A DNA stretch of 64,000 bases from Streptomyces nigra (GTDB lineage: Bacteria > Actinomycetota > Actinomycetes > Streptomycetales > Streptomycetaceae). Location of the stretch: the NCBI RefSeq assembly GCF_003074055.1, contig NZ_CP029043.1, forward strand, positions 372,001 to 436,000, in the 5' to 3' direction. A model generated the notes under the pieces. That model did not search any database, was not told where the DNA came from, and was given only the letters and a program-made list of their open reading frames with translations. Positions 24,564 to 33,890 of this stretch are shown piece by piece (position 1 is the stretch's first letter; every line of letters starts with the position of its first letter). Both the position numbers and the translations under genes were made by a program.

Positions 24564-26207
24564 ATGAGTACACGGACATGGGAAGTACCCGGATACACCG
24601 GGTCGCTGGAGCTCGGTTCGGGGGCGAGCGGACGGGTCGTGCTGGCCGTCCACGAGGAGACCGGTGTGCCGGTCGCGGTGAAGTACCTCAGCGAGTCCCT
24701 GCGCACCCGGCCGGGCTTCGTGCACGACTTCCGCGCCGAGGCACGGCTGCTGGGCGGGCTGGAGAGCCCGTATGTCACCGGGCTGTACGAGTACGTGGAG
24801 AGTCCGCGGGGCGCCGCCATCGTGATGGAGCTGGTGGACGGCGTCTCGCTGCGGAACCTGCTGACCCGGCAGGGCCCGCTCACGCCCGAGGCCGCCCTGG
24901 TCGTCCTCAAGGGCTCGCTGCTCGGGCTGGCCGACTCCCACCAGGTGGGGGTCGTCCACCGCGACTACAAGCCCGAGAACGTCCTGGTCCTGCCGGACGG
25001 CACGTCCAAGCTGGTCGACTTCGGCATCGCCGTGGACGCCGGGACGGACGGCGGGGTGGCGGGCACCCCGTCGTACATGGCGCCGGAGCAGTGGACCGGC
25101 GCGCCCGCCTCCCCCGCCGCCGACGTGTACGCGGCGACGGCCACCTTCTTCGAGTGCCTCACCGGCCACAAGCCGTTCGCGGGCGACAACATCGCCGAGC
25201 TGGCGCTGCGGCACGTCGAGGCCCCCGTACCGGCCGAGGAGGCGCCCGAGCCCGTACGCGACCTGGTGCGGCGCGGTCTGGCCAAGGACCCGGAGCAACG
25301 CCCGGCGCGGGCCGCGGAGTTCGTCCGGGAGCTGGAGGCCGCGGCCGGTGCCGGGTACGGGCCGGACTGGGAGGAACGCGGCCGGGACCGGCTCGCGGCG
25401 CTGGTGGCCCTGCTGCCGCTGCTGCTGCCCTCGGCCCGGGACGGTGCCCGCACCACGACCGACAGCGCGCACACGGTGCTCGGCCCCGCGCCCGACCCGG
25501 GCCTCGTACGGGCGTGGCTGCCGGGCCGGGCCGGGATGCTGGCGTCGGCCGCCGTCGTCCTCCTCGGCGTCCTGCTCACGTACGGGGTGCCGTTCGCCCC
25601 GGACGAGGCGGCGCGCGACACGGCCCAGGCGGTCGCCACGAGCAGCTCGGAACCCGGCGTGTCGGCGCCGGAGTCCGCCACGCCGAGCACCTCCGCCTCG
25701 CCGTCCGGCTCCCCCGGCCCCTCCGCGTCGGCGGACGCCTCGCCCACGACGGCGACGCCCACCGACGGCACCAGTGCCACGGCCTCCGCCTCCCCGGCCG
25801 GCGAGGGCACGACGGCGCCCGCCGGCACGGGCGGGACCACGGCACCCCCGACCGGCACTCCACCCACGGAGCCCACCGCGCCGGCCGTGAAGAACGTGGC
25901 CCTCTCGGGGTTCACACAGACCGGGCCCATGACGGCCACCGGGACCGTCGTCGTCACCACGGACGGCACCGGCCCGGTCTCCGTCACCGTCTCCTGGTCC
26001 ACGGGCAATCTCCCCGGAGTGCCCGGGGCCGCCGACGGCGCCGCCCAGACCTTCACCCGCAGCGGCGCCACGCAGTACACGATCCCGGTGGCCCACACCT
26101 TCCAGAACCGGGGCTGTTACTGGACCGTGCAGGCGACGACCGATCCCCCGGCCGCCGGTGGAACGGCCTCCCAGCAACTCCTGAGCAGGCAGTGTGATCT
26201 GCGATGA
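24564..26207 (+). CDS. Membrane Ser/Thr protein kinase (PknB-like)
   Basis: The 547-aa protein has a Hanks-type kinase domain (about 10-270): glycine loop GSGASGRVVL (18-27), ATP-binding Lys40 (VAVKYL), catalytic loop HRDYKPENV (132-140, Asp134, with Tyr where Leu or Val is usual), DFG at 152-154 and GTPSYMAPEQ. One membrane helix (about 316-337) follows, then a Ser/Thr/Pro-rich external linker (about 345-445) and a small Cys-containing beta domain (VKNVALSGFTQTGPMTATGTVVV to the C-terminus). It is a transmembrane receptor-type kinase. The stop overlaps the next start (ATGA), so the downstream membrane protein is probably its functional partner. Confidence 0.9.
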   Translation: MSTRTWEVPGYTGSLELGSGASGRVVLAVHEETGVPVAVKYLSESLRTRPGFVHDFRAEARLLGGLESPYVTGLYEYVESPRGAAIVMELVDGVSLRNLLTRQGPLTPEAALVVLKGSLLGLADSHQVGVVHRDYKPENVLVLPDGTSKLVDFGIAVDAGTDGGVAGTPSYMAPEQWTGAPASPAADVYAATATFFECLTGHKPFAGDNIAELALRHVEAPVPAEEAPEPVRDLVRRGLAKDPEQRPARAAEFVRELEAAAGAGYGPDWEERGRDRLAALVALLPLLLPSARDGARTTTDSAHTVLGPAPDPGLVRAWLPGRAGMLASAAVVLLGVLLTYGVPFAPDEAARDTAQAVATSSSEPGVSAPESATPSTSASPSGSPGPSASADASPTTATPTDGTSATASASPAGEGTTAPAGTGGTTAPPTGTPPTEPTAPAVKNVALSGFTQTGPMTATGTVVVTTDGTGPVSVTVSWSTGNLPGVPGAADGAAQTFTRSGATQYTIPVAHTFQNRGCYWTVQATTDPPAAGGTASQQLLSRQCDLR

Positions 26208-26869
26208 GCGCACCCGACGACATGACGGCCGACCTCGGCGCACGCCCGACGCCACCGGCCCCCGCCGACACCGGCTACGGCACCGGTTACAGCGCCACCG
26301 TGCTCGGCAGCCACTGGATCCAACGGCCCGAAGAGGACGGCGAGGAGACGCTGGTCGCCCCGCCGCCCGACCGCGTCGAGGGCACCGTGCTGCGCTTCGG
26401 CCCCGGTGTCACCGCCGCCGTCGCCCACCGCACGCACCGCACACTCCCCGCCCTCCCGCCGGCCCCGGCGCCGCCCCGCCGGGGACTGCGCCGGCACACC
26501 CTGCCCGTACTGGTGCTGCTGTGCGTCCTCGCCTTCCTGGCCTGGCAGCGCCTGGGGCCGTCCGTCCAGGTGCGGTCGGTCGCGGTGGCCGTGCGGCCCG
26601 CGGTGCTCCCCTGTGACGGCACCGCGAACGTGGTCGCCGTGGTCGGGACGAACGGCCGCCCGGGAACCCTCACGTACCGCTGGACCCGCAATGACGGTAC
26701 GGAGTCCGGGGTGTTGCGCGAGGTGGTCGCCCGGGATCAGCGGCAGGCACGCCTCACGCTGCGCTGGACCTTCGAGGGCGAGGGCCGCCGCACGGCCCGG
26801 GCCGAGGTGGAGATCCTCTCCCCCGCCCATCTGACGGCGGACGCGCGGTTCACCTACGACTGCGGCTGA
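26204..26869 (+). CDS. Single-pass membrane protein coupled to kinase
   Basis: The 221-aa product starts in the ATGA overlap with the kinase stop, implying translational coupling. It has a cytoplasmic N-terminus (about 1-98, with Pro-rich and acidic stretches and several Thr residues that could be phosphorylated), one membrane helix (LPVLVLLCVLAFLAWQRL) and an external beta-rich domain with two Cys (VLPCDGTANVVAV...FTYDCG). That outer domain resembles the kinase's own external Ig-like domain in layout. It may be a substrate or co-receptor of the kinase; this is inferred from gene order. No named family is recognised. Confidence 0.72.
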   Translation: MSAPDDMTADLGARPTPPAPADTGYGTGYSATVLGSHWIQRPEEDGEETLVAPPPDRVEGTVLRFGPGVTAAVAHRTHRTLPALPPAPAPPRRGLRRHTLPVLVLLCVLAFLAWQRLGPSVQVRSVAVAVRPAVLPCDGTANVVAVVGTNGRPGTLTYRWTRNDGTESGVLREVVARDQRQARLTLRWTFEGEGRRTARAEVEILSPAHLTADARFTYDCG

Positions 26870-27033
26870 ACTCCCCCACGCCGGCGGGCGCAAAGCCGCT
26901 GATGGCGTGGGGTGCGGTGCGTCGGGTGCGCTCCATGTCGGCGGCGGGCGTGCCGTGGTGACGGAGCGACAGAGTGCTGCGCGAGGTCTGGACAGCCATC
27001 CGAAAGGCGTGTTGTCATTCCGCTGTCGCAAGA

Positions 27034-27050
27034 TTTTCCAACGTTGAAAG
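27034..27050. promoter_or_regulatory. LacI-type operator upstream of GH2 gene
   Basis: TTTTCCAACGTTGAAAG contains a near-perfect palindrome centred on the CG of CAACGTTG (TTCCAACGTTGAAA, one mismatched pair). It lies 94 bp before the GH2 start. It resembles the sites upstream of the ABC operon and the LacI gene at 39-40 kb, especially TTCCAACGATGTAAA (minus strand). Confidence 0.65.
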
Positions 27051-27143
27051 AGCCGCCCCGACCGCGTCCGTGCAGGTCCTGCGACCCACCCGTGCACGTG
27101 CCGACCGGCACCGGTCCGCGGCCTCTGTGCGAGGAAAGGTTCG

Positions 27144-30100
27144 ATGACAAGACAACACAACCGCCCACGAGCCGCCGTGTGGGCGCTGCTGGCCGCGGCC
27201 GCCCTCGTCGTCCCCCCGAGCGGCCTGGCCGCCACCGCGTCGGCGGCGGAGCCGGCCGGCAGCGCCCAGGCCCCCTCCGCGCCGGCGTCCGACGTCGTGG
27301 TGCACGGCCTGAAGGGCGAGTACTTCGCCATGTCGGCCCCGGGCGCCCGGGACTTCGCACAGCTCGGCGGCACACTGCTCGAGCCGCAGATCAACTTCTC
27401 CGGTCTGACCAGCACGTTCCAGGAGCTGAACGGCAGGACGGAGCACACCACCGCCCGCTGGACCGGTCAGATCGAGGCACCGGCCACCGGCGACTACACC
27501 TTCTACGCCATCGGCGACAACGGCTTCCGGCTCTTCATCGACGGCGAGCCGGTCATCGACCACTGGGAGCCCGACTGGGACAAGGAGCAGACCAGCGCCA
27601 AGATCCATCTCGAAGCCGGGGAGAAGCACGACTTCCGGCTGGAGATGTTCCAGGACTTCGGCGGCGCCAACATGTTCCTGCGCTGGTCCGGCCCCGGCAT
27701 CGCGAAGCAGCTCGTGCCCATGTCGGCGTTCACCCCGCCGGAGGGCTTCGAGGTCTACCCGGTGGAGCTGACCGTCGGGGCGGACGGCCGGAAGCTGCGC
27801 GCCCGCTTCGAGGGCAGGGTCGGTGATCTGAGCGCGGTCAAGGAGCATCTGAAGGTCGAGGCCGACACCACGGCCATGCCCCTGAAGTCGGTGGCCGTGG
27901 CCCCCGGCGACCGCAACTCCCTGATCGTGACGCTCGCCGAGCCCATCCAGAAGGCCCAGCAGGTGAGGGTCGGTTACGACGGCGAGGGCGGTCTCACGTC
28001 CGGCGGCGAGACCGTGCCGAAGGTCATCCGGTACGCCGAGAACGCCTCAACCCACCGTCTCACCACCAAGTGGGGCGACAAGGTCGACAAGAAGAACCCG
28101 CTGCCGGAGTACCCGCGCCCGCAGCAGGTGCGTACCAAGTGGAAGAACCTCAACGGCACCTGGCAGTTCAGCGGCGCCAAGGCCGGTGAGCAGCCCGTGT
28201 TCGGCAAGGACCTGCGCGAGAAGATCGTCGTGCCGTACCCGGTGGAGTCCCAGCTCTCCGGGCTGGAGCGGCACGAGGACCACATGTTCTACCGCCGTAC
28301 GATCACCGTCCCCAAGGACTGGAAGGTCGGCGGCCGGGACAACCGGCTGAAGCTGAACTTCGGCGCGGTCGACTACCAGGCGCGGGTCTACGTCAACGGC
28401 ACGAAGGTCGCCGAACACACCGGCGGGTACGACGCGTTCAGCGCCGACATCACCGACGCGCTGAAGGGCACCGGGCCGCAGGAGGTCGTGGTCGCGGTCA
28501 CCGACACCGGTGGCGCCGACCAGCCGATGGGCAAGCAGTCCACGAACCCGGGCGGCATCTTCTACACCCAGTCGTCGGGCATCTGGCAGACGGTGTGGAT
28601 GGAACCGGTCGCGAAGGCGTCGATCGATAACGTTGTCTCGACCCCGGACATCGACTCCGGCACCCTCGCGGTGACGGTGGAGTCGGCCAAGGCGTCGGCG
28701 GGCGCCCGGGTCGAGGCCGTGGCGCGGGACAAGCGCGGCAAGGTCGTCGGCAAGGTCAGCGGCCCGGCGAACAAGCAGCTGCGGCTGCCGGTGGCGAACC
28801 AGCACCTGTGGAGCCCGGACGACCCGTATCTGTACGACCTCGACGTCAAGCTCACCGACGGCCGGTCGACGGACAAGGTCGGCAGCTACTTCGGTATGCG
28901 TGAGATCGGCGTCGCGAAGGTCGGCGGCTTCCAGAAGCTGGTGCTCAACGGCAAGCCGGTCTTCTCCCTCGCCACCCTCGACCAGGGCTTCTGGCCCGAC
29001 GGCCTCTACACGGCCCCCAGCGACGAGGCGCTCGCCTTCGACCTCAAGGCGCACAAGGAGCTCGGCTTCAACGCGGTGCGCAAGCACATCAAGGTGGAGC
29101 CGGCGCGCTGGTTCTACCACGCGGACCGGCTGGGTCTGCTGGTCTGGCAGGACTTCGTCTCCGGCAACCTCACCAACGAGACCGGGCACACCGCCTTCGT
29201 CGACCAGGGCCGCGAGATCATGCGCGAGCACCACAACGCGCCGTCCGTGATCGGCTGGATCGTCTTCAACGAGGGCTGGGGCGAGTGGGACCGCACCGAG
29301 ACCGGCAAGATCACCGAGGCGGTCAAGGAGGCCGACCCGTCCCGTGTCGTCAACGCCCACAGCGGTGTGAACTGCTGCAACTCCAAGGGCGACTCGGGCA
29401 AGGGCGACATCATCGACCACCACGACTACAACAACGAGGACCCGCCCTTCCCTGACGCCGAGCGGGCGGCGATGGACGGTGAGCACGGCGGCTTCACCCT
29501 GCGCTCCCCCGGGCACATGTGGCCGGGCGCCCCGACCGTGATCTACAGCGGCGTCGACAGCAAGGAGGCGCTGACCCGCAAGTACGTGGAGAACACGGAG
29601 AAGTTCTACCTGGACCAGGCCGCGGCCGAGCTGTCCGGCTCGGTGTACACGCAGATCACGGACCTGGAGAACGAGCTCAACGGCCTCTACACGTACGACC
29701 GTCGGGAGATCAAGGTCGATCCGGCGCCGGTCCGTGAGATCAACCGGAAGGTCATCGCCGCCGGCGCCTCGGCGGGCGACCGGCTCCCGTTGAAGGGCGG
29801 CGGCTCCTGGTCCCTGGACGAGGGCTCCGGGACCACGGCGAAGGACGACGGCCCGAACAAGAAGCCCCTCACGCTCAGCGACGGCACCAGCTGGACTCCG
29901 GGCGTCAACGGCAGCGCGCTGAAGTTCGACGGCAAGGGGCAGTACGCCGAGACGGCCGGGCCGGTGCTCGACACCACGGGCAGCTACACGGTGTCCGCGT
30001 GGGTACGGCTGGACGAGCTGCCGGGCAACTACGCCACCGCGGTCAGCCAGGATACCCGGCGCCAGGCCAGCCCGTTCTACCTCCAGTACGGGCAGGGGGC

Positions 30101-30413
30101 GTTCGCCTTCAGCACCCCGGGTGAGGCCCGCGCCCGGCTGGTGACGACCCCGGAGACGGGCCGCTGGTACCACCTGGTCGGCGTCCGCGACGGCTCGGAC
30201 AACACGATCACGCTGTACGTGGACGGCAAGCGGGCGGCGTCCGCCGCCGGCGGCGCGGCCTACCCCAGCACCGGTTCCCTCGCGGTCGGCCGGGCCCAGT
30301 GGGGCGGCAACGACACCGACTTCTGGAACGGTGCCGTCGACGAGGTCCACGCGTTCGACAAGGCGCTCACCGCCGAGGAGGTGAGCGCGCTCTACACGGA
30401 CGAGAAGCCGTAG
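27144..30413 (+). CDS. Exported GH2 glycosidase with PA14 and LamG domains
   Basis: The 1089-aa protein has a signal peptide (cleavage near ASA-AE, about residue 35), a PA14 carbohydrate-binding domain (about 55-198), a beta-sandwich linker, and a glycoside hydrolase family 2 core. The core has a jelly-roll sugar-binding domain from about 315, an Ig-like domain and a TIM barrel to about 870. A LamG/concanavalin-like C-terminal domain occupies about 886-1087. Catalytic candidates are Glu710 in the FNEGW motif and Glu780 in DGEHGG. It is homologous to the second GH2 protein at 31.5-33.9 kb. Substrate is unknown; GH2 beta-galactofuranosidases have been described from Streptomyces, and a furanose-type importer lies nearby. 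A CAACGTTG operator precedes it. Confidence 0.88.
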   Translation: MTRQHNRPRAAVWALLAAAALVVPPSGLAATASAAEPAGSAQAPSAPASDVVVHGLKGEYFAMSAPGARDFAQLGGTLLEPQINFSGLTSTFQELNGRTEHTTARWTGQIEAPATGDYTFYAIGDNGFRLFIDGEPVIDHWEPDWDKEQTSAKIHLEAGEKHDFRLEMFQDFGGANMFLRWSGPGIAKQLVPMSAFTPPEGFEVYPVELTVGADGRKLRARFEGRVGDLSAVKEHLKVEADTTAMPLKSVAVAPGDRNSLIVTLAEPIQKAQQVRVGYDGEGGLTSGGETVPKVIRYAENASTHRLTTKWGDKVDKKNPLPEYPRPQQVRTKWKNLNGTWQFSGAKAGEQPVFGKDLREKIVVPYPVESQLSGLERHEDHMFYRRTITVPKDWKVGGRDNRLKLNFGAVDYQARVYVNGTKVAEHTGGYDAFSADITDALKGTGPQEVVVAVTDTGGADQPMGKQSTNPGGIFYTQSSGIWQTVWMEPVAKASIDNVVSTPDIDSGTLAVTVESAKASAGARVEAVARDKRGKVVGKVSGPANKQLRLPVANQHLWSPDDPYLYDLDVKLTDGRSTDKVGSYFGMREIGVAKVGGFQKLVLNGKPVFSLATLDQGFWPDGLYTAPSDEALAFDLKAHKELGFNAVRKHIKVEPARWFYHADRLGLLVWQDFVSGNLTNETGHTAFVDQGREIMREHHNAPSVIGWIVFNEGWGEWDRTETGKITEAVKEADPSRVVNAHSGVNCCNSKGDSGKGDIIDHHDYNNEDPPFPDAERAAMDGEHGGFTLRSPGHMWPGAPTVIYSGVDSKEALTRKYVENTEKFYLDQAAAELSGSVYTQITDLENELNGLYTYDRREIKVDPAPVREINRKVIAAGASAGDRLPLKGGGSWSLDEGSGTTAKDDGPNKKPLTLSDGTSWTPGVNGSALKFDGKGQYAETAGPVLDTTGSYTVSAWVRLDELPGNYATAVSQDTRRQASPFYLQYGQGAFAFSTPGEARARLVTTPETGRWYHLVGVRDGSDNTITLYVDGKRAASAAGGAAYPSTGSLAVGRAQWGGNDTDFWNGAVDEVHAFDKALTAEEVSALYTDEKP

Positions 30414-30427
30414 CGGTTCGGCTCCTT

Positions 30428-30467
30428 GGACGGCCCCGGTGGGAGGTGGCTCCCGCCGGGGCCGTCC
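30428..30467. terminator. Hairpin between convergent GH2 and TetR genes
   Basis: GGACGGCCCCGG (30428-30439) pairs with CCGGGGCCGTCC (30456-30467) around a 16-nt loop. It lies between the convergent GH2 and TetR stop codons and can serve both. Confidence 0.8.
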
Positions 30468-30473
30468 GCCGTC

Positions 30474-31040
30474 TCAGGGCAGCGGGGTGCGGTGCAGGGA
30501 GATGAGCAACCGCCAGACACGGTGGGCGATCTCGTCCGGGCCACCCGGGACCAGGCCGTGCACCCAGTCGGCGAGCACCCCGGTGAAGGCCGAGGCGACC
30601 GCGGAGGCGACGAGGTCCGGCTCGGGCGCGCCGACGAGGGCGCGTTCGGCGCGGCTGCGGGCGCGCAGATCCTGGTGGAGCCGACGGCCCAGCGGTCCGC
30701 CGCCGCCGGGGCTGAGCAGCGCCCGGTAGAGCCCGGCGTGCCCGCCGATGCCGGTGAAGAAGTCCAGGAGCGCGGGCGGCGGCTTCGCGGGGTCGGGGGT
30801 GCCGCGCCAGGCGTGCAGGGCGTCCACCGCGTCGCGCACCACGTCGGCGCAGGCGTCGACCGCCAGTGCCTCGAGGTCGGTGTAGTGGACGTAGAAGGTG
30901 GCCCGGCCGACTCCGGCCCGGCGCACGAGGGCGGCCACGCTCACCTCGGCCGGCGACTGTTCGGCGCAGGCGTCCAGCAGGGCGCGGCGGAGCTTGGCGC
31001 GGGTGCGGACGGCGCGGGCGTCCCTTTCGGGGCCGGTCAT
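30474..31040 (-). CDS. TetR family regulator
   Basis: The 188-aa product carries an N-terminal TetR DNA-binding domain (AKLRRALLDACAEQSPAEVSVAALVRRAGVGRATFYVHYTD, HTH at about 30-52). The ATG overlaps the stop of the upstream DUF1304 gene (ATGA at 31037-31040), so the pair forms a translationally coupled operon. The double 14-bp palindrome at 31424-31466, just upstream of DUF1304, is a fitting autoregulatory operator. The ligand is unknown; it may be something DUF1304 transports or tolerates. Confidence 0.87.
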   Translation of the reverse strand: MTGPERDARAVRTRAKLRRALLDACAEQSPAEVSVAALVRRAGVGRATFYVHYTDLEALAVDACADVVRDAVDALHAWRGTPDPAKPPPALLDFFTGIGGHAGLYRALLSPGGGGPLGRRLHQDLRARSRAERALVGAPEPDLVASAVASAFTGVLADWVHGLVPGGPDEIAHRVWRLLISLHRTPLP

Positions 31041-31399
31041 CGGGCGAGGAGCACCGCGGCCAGGGCGAGCGCGCCGGGCAGGGCCTGGGCGAGCAGGATG
31101 CGGCGGTTGGCGGTGACGCCTCCGTACACACCGGCGACGACGACGCAGACGAGGAAGAAGACCCGGGCCTGGAAGCCGGCCGGGTCGTCGGCGATCAGGC
31201 CCCAGATCAGGCCGGCGGCGAGGAACCCGTTGTAGAGGCCCTGGTTCGCGGCCAACGGGGCGGTGAGGCGGGCGAGTTCGGCGTCGAAGCCGGACAGACC
31301 GCGGCCGGGCGGCTTCTGCCAGAGGAACATCTCCAGCACGAGGATGTACGCGTGCAGCGCCGCCACCAGCGCGGTCAGGACGCTCGCCGTCGTCTCCAT
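31037..31399 (-). CDS. DUF1304 membrane protein
   Basis: The 120-aa protein is an integral membrane protein with four helices, matching DUF1304: ALVAALHAYILVLEMFLWQKP at the N-terminus, NQGLYNGFLAAGLIWGL in the middle and GVYGGVTANRRILLAQALPGALALAAVLL at the end. Its function is unknown. The ATG at 31399 is spaced correctly from a GAAGGGGTGGGG stretch; a GTG at 31411 is an alternative. It leads a two-gene operon with a TetR regulator that overlaps its stop codon. Confidence 0.87.
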   Translation of the reverse strand: METTASVLTALVAALHAYILVLEMFLWQKPPGRGLSGFDAELARLTAPLAANQGLYNGFLAAGLIWGLIADDPAGFQARVFFLVCVVVAGVYGGVTANRRILLAQALPGALALAAVLLAR

Positions 31400-31423
31400 C
31401 GGTGACCCCACCCCTTCGGAATG

Positions 31424-31466
31424 TTCCTGGACAGGTGTCCAGCATACATGGACACCTGTCCAGGAA
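31424..31466. promoter_or_regulatory. Double inverted operator for the TetR/DUF1304 operon
   Basis: Two 18-bp arms, 31424-31441 and 31449-31466, are perfect reverse complements separated by GCATACA. Each arm contains its own 14-bp palindrome, TGGACAGGTGTCCA and TGGACACCTGTCCA, whose centres are 21 bp apart (two helical turns). It lies 25 bp upstream of the DUF1304 ATG. This is a strong candidate for cooperative binding of two TetR dimers. Confidence 0.82.
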
Positions 31467-31489
31467 CCGGAGTGGCGGTCACGCGGTCG

Positions 31490-33850
31490 TCATGGCGCCC
31501 AGGGCGCCTCCACGGCCCAGGTCGTGTCCTGGGTGAAGAGGGCCGCGTTGTCCCAGGTGTGGGTGCTTCCCGGAGTGGCCAGCCACAGTTCGGCGTCGTA
31601 GTGGCGCAGATACTGCTCGGGGAAGTTGTAGGCGGACAGCCGTACGCCGCCGTCGGCGCCCCGGACCGGGCAGAAGGTCGCGTCGGCCCGGTACAGGTCG
31701 CCGCTGCCGGCCTCCTTGTAGACGCGGTACTCCCGGTGCCGCAGGTACTGGCCGGGGTAGTTGCGCGACTCGAAGCTGTAGCAGGTGCCGTTCGCCAGTC
31801 CGGGGACGATCCGCCAGGTGGCGTCGTTCTTCAGCAGGGAGTCGCTGCCGGCGTTCACCACCTCGGTGAAGACCGCCCCGTCCTTGTGGCGCATGAAGCG
31901 GTCGGTGTAGCCGGGGGTGGTCACCCGCAGGGACCGGTACTGGTCCACGGGCAGGGTGAGCGGGGCCGTCGTCCCGCGCGAGGCGTCGATCAGGGCGCGG
32001 TTGGCGGCGCGCACCCGGGCCTCGTCGACCTTGACCACCTGACGGTCGTAGGTGAGCAGGCCGTTGACCTCGTTCTCGACGTCCGTGATCTCGGTGTAGA
32101 CCGAGGCGGACAGGCCGCGGGGCATACGGACCTCGCGGATCGCGTCGATCAGCCCCACGAACCGGTTGTTCAGATGGGCGAGGTCGGGCTGGTCCTCGTA
32201 GCTGAAGCCGCCGCCCGGGTACCACTCGTGGCCGGCGACCTTGAAGCCCAGGCCGCCGAACTCGCCGAGGACGGCGGCGCGGGTGGCGCTGGGCACGGTG
32301 GTGCCGGGGCCGACATAGACATGGTGGTCGACTACGTCCCCGTTGCCGCCGTCGACGGCGCCGCAGCAGTTGACGCCGCTCATGTTGTCGACGAGGCGGG
32401 TGGGGTCGTACGCCTTGACCTTGTCGGCGAGGCGCGCCTGGTCGTACTGGCCCCAGCCCTCGTTCTGGTTGACCCACAGGACGAGCGAAGGGGAGCTGCG
32501 GTGCTGGTCGATGATCCGGTCGTACTCGGCCTCCCACTGGGCGCGGGCGGCGGCGTCGGGGGTGCGTTCCATGTTCGGCATGTCCTGCCAGACCAGCAGC
32601 CCCAGCCGGTCGGCCCAGTAGAACCAGCGCTGCGGTTCGACCTTGATGTGCTTGCGGACCATGTTGAAGCCGAGGTCCTTGTGCTTCTGCAGGTCATGAC
32701 GCAGGGCGGCGTCGGTGGGCGCGGTGTAGATGCCGTCGGGCCAGTAGCCCTGGTCGAGCGTGCCGGTCTGGAAGACGAACTTCCCGTTGAGCACAGGGCG
32801 TTGGTGGCCACCGACACTCGCGAGGGCGATGGTGCGCATGCCGGTGTAGCTGCCGACGGAGTCGACGGTGGTGCCGCCGGACAGCAGGTCGGCCCTCACG
32901 TCGTAGAGGAAGGGGTCCTCCGGCGTCCACAGGTGCGGGTTCGGGACGGGCACGGTGAACTCGGTGCCGGCCGGACCGGTGGCCGTGCCGACGGTGGTAC
33001 CGCCGGTGGAGACGGTGACGCGGGCCTGGTGGCCGCTGATCCCGGCGCCGCGCACGGTGACCTTCAGGCGGCTGTTCGCCGGGTCCGGCACCAGGTCGAG
33101 GCGGGTGACATGGGCGGCGGCAGTCGGTTCGAGCCACACCGTCTGCCAGATGCCGGACGCCGCGGTGTAGAGGATGCCGCCGCCGGGGTGCGGGGCGACG
33201 TCACGGATGCGCTGCTTGCCCACGGCCTGGGTGCCGGTCTCGGTGGGGTCCCAGACGGAGACCACCAGGGTGTTGGTGCCGGTGGTGAGCAGGTCGGTGA
33301 CGTCGTAGGAGAAGGCGTCGTAGCCGCCGCTGTGGACGGCGCCGGCCTGCCGGCCGTTGACCCAGACGGTCGTACGCCAGTCGCTGGCGCCGAAGTTGAG
33401 CTGGACGCGACGGCCGCTCCAGTCCGACGGGACGGTGAACGTGCGCTTGTACCAGAGCTTGTCGTTCTGGGTGATCTTGCGCTGGATGCCGGACAGCGCG
33501 GACTCTGCGACGAACGGCACCCGGATCTGCTCGGGGAACGTGGCGGGCTGGCCGGCGTTCGCCGAGGTGACGGCGAAGTCCCAGATGCCGTTGAGGTTGG
33601 CCCAGTCGGGACGGGTCAGCTGCGGGCGGGGGTACTCCGGCAGCGGGGTGTCGACGGGGACCTGGTCGGTCCACGGGGTGGTCATGGGGGACGGTTTGGG
33701 GGTCCACGCCCGGGGTGCGGCGGTCGCGGATCCGTTGGCCGTCAGGGCCGTGCCGGCGGCCAGCGCGAACACGGCGAGCGCGGTGGTCGCCCACCGCGCC
33801 CGTCGTCTCAGCCAGGCGAACCTCTGCCGGCCTGCGGGTACTCGACGCAT
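31490..33850 (-). CDS. Exported GH2 glycosidase with AbfB-like domain
   Basis: The 786-aa protein has a twin-arginine-rich signal region (LRRRARW, then a hydrophobic core to about residue 45) and a GH2 layout: sugar-binding jelly roll (68-240), Ig-like domain (245-345) and TIM barrel (345-620). Catalytic candidates are Glu464 (NQNEGWGQ) and Glu530 (LGEFGG). The C-terminal 135 residues resemble the AbfB/CBM42 arabinofuranose-binding beta-trefoil (RSLRVTTPGYTDRFMRHKDG, SFESRNYPGQYLRHREYRVY, SAYNFPEQYLRHYD). AAGGAGG is ideally placed before the ATG. A MITE is inserted 44 bp upstream of the start codon. The AbfB-type tail and nearby YtfQ-like importer favour a furanoside substrate; this is inference. 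Confidence 0.88.
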   Translation of the reverse strand: MRRVPAGRQRFAWLRRRARWATTALAVFALAAGTALTANGSATAAPRAWTPKPSPMTTPWTDQVPVDTPLPEYPRPQLTRPDWANLNGIWDFAVTSANAGQPATFPEQIRVPFVAESALSGIQRKITQNDKLWYKRTFTVPSDWSGRRVQLNFGASDWRTTVWVNGRQAGAVHSGGYDAFSYDVTDLLTTGTNTLVVSVWDPTETGTQAVGKQRIRDVAPHPGGGILYTAASGIWQTVWLEPTAAAHVTRLDLVPDPANSRLKVTVRGAGISGHQARVTVSTGGTTVGTATGPAGTEFTVPVPNPHLWTPEDPFLYDVRADLLSGGTTVDSVGSYTGMRTIALASVGGHQRPVLNGKFVFQTGTLDQGYWPDGIYTAPTDAALRHDLQKHKDLGFNMVRKHIKVEPQRWFYWADRLGLLVWQDMPNMERTPDAAARAQWEAEYDRIIDQHRSSPSLVLWVNQNEGWGQYDQARLADKVKAYDPTRLVDNMSGVNCCGAVDGGNGDVVDHHVYVGPGTTVPSATRAAVLGEFGGLGFKVAGHEWYPGGGFSYEDQPDLAHLNNRFVGLIDAIREVRMPRGLSASVYTEITDVENEVNGLLTYDRQVVKVDEARVRAANRALIDASRGTTAPLTLPVDQYRSLRVTTPGYTDRFMRHKDGAVFTEVVNAGSDSLLKNDATWRIVPGLANGTCYSFESRNYPGQYLRHREYRVYKEAGSGDLYRADATFCPVRGADGGVRLSAYNFPEQYLRHYDAELWLATPGSTHTWDNAALFTQDTTWAVEAPWAP

Positions 33851-33890
33851 CGTGCCTCCTTGCTTCGTGGGGTGCGGAGACGTGCACGTG

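Noticed and set aside
28047..30350. Very long antisense frame opposite the GH2 gene
   Set aside because: It mirrors the strong codon bias of the real gene and is Val/Arg/Asp-rich without any domain; a shadow of the coding strand. The same applies to other long antisense frames such as 56891-59497.
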